Below, piece by piece: positions 58,480-64,000 of a DNA stretch of 64,000 nucleotides. This DNA comes from Burhinus oedicnemus (taxonomy: Eukaryota; Chordata; Aves; Charadriiformes; Burhinidae): positions 1,728,173 to 1,792,172 of the forward strand of contig VFFE01008918.1 in assembly GCA_008921705.1 (NCBI GenBank), written 5' to 3'. Below the pieces are notes generated by a model, which ran no database searches, was not told where the DNA came from, and saw only the letters and a program-made list of their open reading frames with translations. Each line of letters starts with the position of its first letter. Positions within the stretch are counted from its first letter, which is position 1. The translations under genes and the position numbers were made by a program.

Positions 58480-60565
58480 TAATTAAAACAGGCTCTTCAG
58501 TTTTCTGTATGTTTTCTGTATGAAGTTGCCATGAACTTAAAGCAGGTTTTCATTTCAGACTATTTTGTCTATGTCTAAGTGCTAATGTTTCATTTCATTT
58601 CACAAGTTACTGTTTTTTTTCTGGAGCAGAGGCATTTCTGTTACACTGAGTTTCAACAGAGGTGACCTTGCTTAGGCCTGAATATGGGTCATTTTGTATC
58701 TGACCGAGACCATTTAGTACAGTGGTGGGTTAATTTTAAGATTTGATACTTGTTTAGAAAAAGCTTTGCAGGACACGGCTTCATCCTATGTTCCTTATTC
58801 ACTAGACTGCTCTTTTTCATTCACCTTTGAAATGCCTATAATACGGTCCATGTGTGTAGACTATGTTTTATGGATCAAGTGAATTGGCAAATTAAGCTGC
58901 CTGGCTATGGAATTCAGTGCCTTGAAGTGCAGTGCTGAGTCTTTCGTTCCAGTGCAGAAAGGGGAAATTTATAACAGACGTCAATAGATTTGAGATATTG
59001 CAAGACAGTTACTTTTTATCAGTGGTGCCTTAATAATGAAGAGTTTCAAAAAAAGCACTGTTGTGGAACTTCACAATCACGGTCTGGACACAGGCTGACC
59101 TCGCATTTGGTTAAAGGTTTTGTTGGGTTTTTTTAGGGACACGACGGAACAATGAAAAATGAACTTCGTGAACTTCATGAACAACCATAAGAAGTTGAAA
59201 GTCTGAAGCTGTTGTGTACAAAAGCTTTAAAAGGGCCCAGTCTGTGAATGTTTAAATTCTTAAATGGTTATTTATTCTAACTTTGACCAAGAAAAGGATT
59301 TGCAAATGGTGCAAATTTTTTATAAACAATTTGCATCTGCAGCTATCTGTACATCAATATGAAAAAAGATTTACTTCTAATATTTCATTCCAGAACTTTT
59401 GATTTTAAAAGTTCTATCAAACACTGCAGTATTCTAAGCAATGAAAAATAAGCATGAGTGTTCTTAGCTAAATCTTGTGCCAAAATATAACTAAAATGCC
59501 AGTGACTCTAATAATACATCACCTTTGTCGGTGGATTGGTTAGCAGAAGTATGACTGGGGAGCCTGTAGACAACTTTCTGTAGGAGGGGTATTCAATTCA
59601 GAGAATGGGAAAATTTCCCTGTCTCTTTTTCCATCTGTTACTTCTCTTAGTGACAATCTAGCAACCTTTTCCTGAGTGAAAAGCAACATGTGCATGATCA
59701 CTATAATTAGTAGCAGAATTGTAGTGTCTTTGATCTCTAAGAGTTGAAGAGGAGCCCATTGTGCTAAACACTATACAAATGCAGCACCTGTGTGAGTGTA
59801 GCTCTAGAAGAAGCATCCTAACTTGCTCCAAGCAAGATAAGAGAGGGACACTGGCAATGATAAAATGGCTACGCTGTCATCAGCTAATCTCTGCTTTTCT
59901 GACAGAGTAAAGTGAACATCACTGTCGCCATGAGAAGGTCCATTGTGACCTGCAGTTCCACAGAGGTGTGACCCAGGTGTCCAATTTTACAGTGTCTGAG
60001 GGGCTACACTGGACCTCACCCAGGTCATTGGTCTCAGTTGTATGGGCCTTCAAGTCATTAGAAAAATATTTTTTCTCCTCATGATACTAACCAGTTTCCT
60101 GATTGTCTGGCCTCTTTCCCTCAAAATTTGCAATGAGTTTGTAAAAGAAGATAGCAATATAAAAAGTACTTGGAGGGATTGTTCTAGTAGTAGCTTGTAA
60201 TATATTTTAATGATTCTTTTCATTTACTAAATAACATTTCAGGTAAAATCTTATTCCAGACGCACACAGTTCTGCTATTAATGCCAGGACTGTGTTACAG
60301 AAACTTCTCATAACAAAATATTATTTTATGAAGGCAGCTTCATAACAGAAGTTTCTTTTTCATTTTCAGTTTGTTAAATTATAGCAGTCTCTGGATCTGA
60401 TGGCTATGAGATGGGAGCCTTTTATTTGGCTACAGTTTCAGATAACTACATTATTTATGAAAGTAAGCATTTCTCCTTACAATATATCAGGAAATAATCT
60501 GCATAATCCCCAGCTTCTTGCAGAAATCAAAACATGATTAATTTCCTTTTCACAGGTTTTGATGG
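58480..60565. other. Noncoding stretch
   Basis: No exon is recognised. Near 59,760 GAGCCCATTGTGCTAAACAC and ATACAAATGC resemble an amniote dispersed repeat ('GAGCCCCATTGTGCTAGGCACTGTACAAAC'), but the match is short. The duplicate GTTTTCTGTATGTTTTCTGTATG at 58,500-58,522 is a local slip. Confidence 0.45.
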
Positions 60566-60568
60566 TGT

Positions 60569-60760
60569 AAGAACATAAGAAAGTCGCTTCTTCAAAATAC
60601 AGCCTCTGAGGCCAGTGACAATCTCGACCTCTTCTCAAATGCTTCTCCTTTGCTCAGAGAGGCTGATCCACAGGTGCCAATGCCAAAGGAAGGTGCTCGA
60701 AGCCTAGGGCCTGGGATGCTGAATATGTCACTTTTTTGAGGTAGAATAGGAACACAGAAG
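60569..60760 (-). mobile_element. Probable ancient CR1 3' end, minus strand
   Basis: AGAACATAAGAAAGTCGC at the left matches the inverted terminus of old CR1s ('AGAACATAAGAACGGCCATAC'). GAGGCCAGTGACAATC and CAGGTGCCAATGCCAAAGGA with GAAGGTGC follow, in the order of the inverted 3' untranslated region. The match is shorter and weaker than those at 16.1 and 24.5 kb. Confidence 0.4.
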
Positions 60761-60764
60761 GAGG

Positions 60765-61985
60765 ATATTTTTATAAGTAAAAATACTTGCCTGATTCTTC
60801 TGTCACTGCTCAACGACATGCATTTATGTATACTATTTAAAGCTGTGTTAAATGCATAAATGTGTGTAGTCTGTGACACTCAGCTCAACAGATATTAAAA
60901 GATCCCAGCCTATGGTAATCATTTAACTTGCTCTTTAAGACATTTGTAAATGTTTCACATTTTCTATGCCTTTTTAGTGTGTGAGATGAAAGCTGGATTG
61001 TGGTGATGGCTGAGAGAGCTACCCTTTCCCTTCCCTTCCTGCTATTTTTGAAGAAAGGAGGACTGGTTATTTTTATTATTATTTTATACCAACACCAAGT
61101 TGAAAACATTTGTAGTTATTTAAGTGCTTAAGAAGGATCTGCTTCTTACCTCGGGGTAAGACAGTAAACTCTTCCATGTGTTGACTGCATCAGTTATCCC
61201 TACAAGCTTTTCACATGCCTGAGGGGTATTTAGTCAGACAGACCCTCTCCGTTCTAGAGAAATCTCCAGCGAAGGTCAGCCAAACCAGCAGCGCTTACTC
61301 AAGAACAATGTGATGGGTGTGTATGTGTGAACGGGAGGTCAGTGACATGGTGCTGAGGAAAGAAAGTGAGGGTACCCCTTTCCTTTTCAGCTCCTGCATG
61401 AGAATAATAACCTTGGTTTCCAAAGAGAAGAGCTGGGATTTCCTCGCTCTGCCGTCTGCACTCCAAGCAGTAGTGAGAATGAGATCCTTCCCAAAACCTG
61501 ATTTGAGGTTTTAATTCTCCAGATCTTGTAAAGAATCATCTTTGCTAATTTGTAAGGAAACACTGGGCCAGATCATGCAGTGGGGGATGATGTGTCTGGT
61601 GGTTTCACTCAAACGCTATGGTGCAGAACGAGAGTTTGCCATCCAGCAGGGCTCCACAGACTGAGGAACCCTCAGGGCTGCATCTGTGTTTGACTCCTCT
61701 CCTGAGATTCATCTTTTCCTCCCTGAACCAGGCACCAAATTCAGCTGGCAGGTGGGCATGAGCAATTCCCTACCCGGCTGCATCTGATATGTACAGTCAC
61801 GAGGTAGGGGGTAGGCTGAAAAGGTGGATATATGAGCCTATTTTCATGGGGAACAGGGAATCTGACACGGGGAAAAATTGTGCAAGTCGCACTGAGCAAA
61901 TGAGACCTGCCTCTCCCTGTGGCCTCAGAGTCCTAGGAAAGCTCTCCCTAAGCACAAAGCTCAATATTCAAATGTCAGTCCTTCC
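60765..61985. other. Noncoding stretch
   Basis: No exon is recognised. AAACACTGGGCCAGATCATG near 61,559 has the 'GGGCCAGATC' signature of an amniote dispersed repeat, but too little remains to name it. Confidence 0.4.
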
Positions 61986-61989
61986 CTTA

Positions 61990-62110
61990 CAACTAATTCA
62001 CCTTAAAAGGGTTATATATGTGAATAGCCTCACTGGGATCAGAGGAGTTATTTACCTGCATGCAGTGTTGTGCATAGACATTTGCAGGATCGGGCCCTCT
62101 AGGCACACAG
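61990..62110 (+). repeat. Ancient dispersed repeat scrap
   Basis: ATGTGAATAGCCTCACTGGG, GAGTTATTTACCTGCATGC and ACATTTGCAGGATCGGGCCC follow the order of a repeat common in turtle and crocodile DNA ('GTGAATAGTCCCATTG...AAGTGTTTGCAGGATCGGGCCC'). The family is not assigned. Confidence 0.42.
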
Positions 62111-62114
62111 CAGG

Positions 62115-64000
62115 TTTCACTGCCCTGCGTGTTGCTCAGTCACAATCTGATGTGAATTAAGGAAAGTGAAGAGAAGCATATGGTTGCATGGCAAGAGGGC
62201 TGCAGAATGGTTTAAAGTGTTAAAGGTTTAAATCACCCCAAGGCTATAAAAATCAGCTTTGTTTATGGAGCGGTACAGAGACCTATTGTACTTAGTATCG
62301 ATCAATCCATTGAACACCTGATTCAAAATGTTCAATTGAAAGCTGGAGAAAAGTGTTAAATTGAACAACCTAAGTAACCTGTGAACCTGACAGTCATAAA
62401 TCAATGGCAATGTTACACACAGTTAACCCTAACCAGTTAGCAAGTTGTCCCAATTATTAGTTGGGTTACCTGGTTAGGAGTTAGTTCACCCTTTCAGAAA
62501 TCGTATTAATACAGAAAACCTCTCTGCATTCAAAGTTTCTCTGTGAGCAGAGTACCAGGCTCACTAAAGCCTTTCTCCACTGCCAGGTAAACATTGCTTG
62601 AATATCAGTGTGGGAAAAGGAAACTTGAAATTAAGAATCAGGGTTACAAAAAGACACTCTGTCAACTTTAGGGGACTTAAAAAGTGTTGCTACAAAATAT
62701 GGAGATGCACCTTTCAAAGGTGCTTTATTCTGCAGAAGGGTTATTCACATATGTATGGGCTCTTCCAAACACTGAGTCTTTCTGATGCCAGTGCTGCTTT
62801 GTTACTTTTGTCCACAGGCTCTTTGCAGACTTGGAAGGACCATAGTTTGCTGGCCCATCCTGTCTTATACATGCCTGGCCACATTTGCCTTTCTTTATTT
62901 CCTAAGGACATTGAAAACTCTTGAGTTTTTCAGGAAGGCTCACAAGAACTTCTTGTTTCCATTAAACCATTTTGCTTAGTGTTAATTGCATTACACACCT
63001 CTAGTTCTTTGCTAAATTAGTCCTCCCTCAGCTTTTACATCATTTTATCCTTTCAACTCAGGCTGAAAAGGCTGTAATTGCCTGGGTTACACATATAACT
63101 TAAAAAAAGAAAATACTGGTGTGAAGTTGGCTTTTTTTTTTGCTGTCCGTTGGAACTTCTCCAGTGTTCTCAGACTTAACAAAAAGGAATATTCATGGTT
63201 TTGAAATTTCTTCAGCCAGCTTTATTAAAGCTCTTGGTTGCAAGTTATGCAGGCCTGTTGATTTAATTTGTTATTTGACATTCTCCTGATTTACTGCTGG
63301 AATGAACAACATTGCATTGTCTTCTTATGACAGAACTGATTTTGTCTGATTTTTCTCCAAACAGAGTCCAGATTTATTTACAGAATATACAGATTTTTGC
63401 ATGTATTACTGACATAGCTACGCTTCTGTGTAGTCAAGAACAAAAATCTTGTTATCCTTAACTCTGATGAAAAAGCTCACTTCTTGCTTCCATCCTTATC
63501 AATTTTCTGTAGTTTCTATCTTCTGTCTAATACTCATGACTTCTAATAAATGCCTTTTTTGCACAATTATTTTGATTTACATAGCTGTTTTCACTTCTAC
63601 ACAAGTCAAAATTTAGGCTAGCCCAGCTTTCATTCTACTTTTTTAGATCTTTGGTAAAATGTTTTTAAACACTTTTCAGTTATTATCCACATTTCCTGTC
63701 TAATTTCTTTCTCCCAACTGATTTAGCTCGTAATTATTTTCAGCTTTGCAGAATTGGCTCTTCCAATCCATCAAGTACACATATTGCTGGTCTGGACTTA
63801 ATTCTGATTATATATAACAAACAGAAGCAAATCATGATCGCTGTTATCTAAGCTACTGCTGATTTCTTTAGTCTAGTTCTATGATATTTTATTTTCATCT
63901 ACAATGATAAAATAATGCAATACGGCATTCCAAAAGTGTTGGATGCAGCACTTTTCAAGGAGTTTATAATTTATGGCATATTCCAAGGATATATTAATTT
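62115..64000. other. Noncoding stretch to window end
   Basis: AT-rich, with no exon or repeat recognised. The open frames at 62,598-62,924 lack convincing splice context. Confidence 0.5.

Noticed and set aside
1..64000. tRNA, rRNA, CRISPR array, LTR retrovirus or bacterial operon
   Set aside because: I read both strands for these and saw no cloverleaf, no regularly spaced repeats, no LTR pair, no gag/pol/env frames and no bacterial gene spacing.

Overview
This window looks like nuclear DNA from a bird. It holds no bacterial-style gene packing, no operons, and no open frame longer than about 190 codons. The diagnostic evidence is repeats: CR1 LINEs with avian-type 3' ends (tandem CACAGAAT/TCATAGAAT-like octamers, and the 'GGTTGGACTAGGTGATCTTTA' type tail motif), much older CR1/L3-like LINE relics of the kind still recognisable in turtles and crocodilians, and MIR-like SINE relics. 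I see no Alu, no L1, no LTR pair and no endogenous retrovirus. Base composition is AT-rich with a few short GC-rich blocks. The species and the locus cannot be named from the sequence alone.

Layout: positions 1 to about 16,000 are unique-looking noncoding DNA with AT-rich, TAATTA-rich patches that look like conserved noncoding elements (about 1.5 kb, 6.45 kb and 7.1 kb) and one GC-rich block at 14.3-14.65 kb. From 16.09 to 21.89 kb lies a CR1 graveyard of at least three age layers: ancient CR1 (minus), ancient CR1 (plus), ancient CR1 (minus), an avian CR1 (minus) interrupted by a 90-bp CR1 3' end, and another avian CR1 (plus). A further ancient CR1 3' end is at 24.5-25.1 kb and a likely one at 60.6 kb. 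MIR-like relics are at 27.2 kb (plus) and 38.1-38.4 kb (minus). The rest is unique noncoding sequence with scattered simple repeats and faint scraps of old amniote repeats.

No gene is certain. The best coding hypothesis is a plus-strand set of three splice-bounded segments at 41,103-41,265, 54,466-54,579 and 58,416-58,449 or beyond. Their phases are compatible, and joined they would end in a cysteine pattern resembling a von Willebrand factor C domain, followed by a stop. I do not recognise the protein, and the segments may be chance, so this is offered as a testable candidate. I found no previously undescribed system. The window is best read as a gene-poor region or a long-intron region of a bird chromosome.
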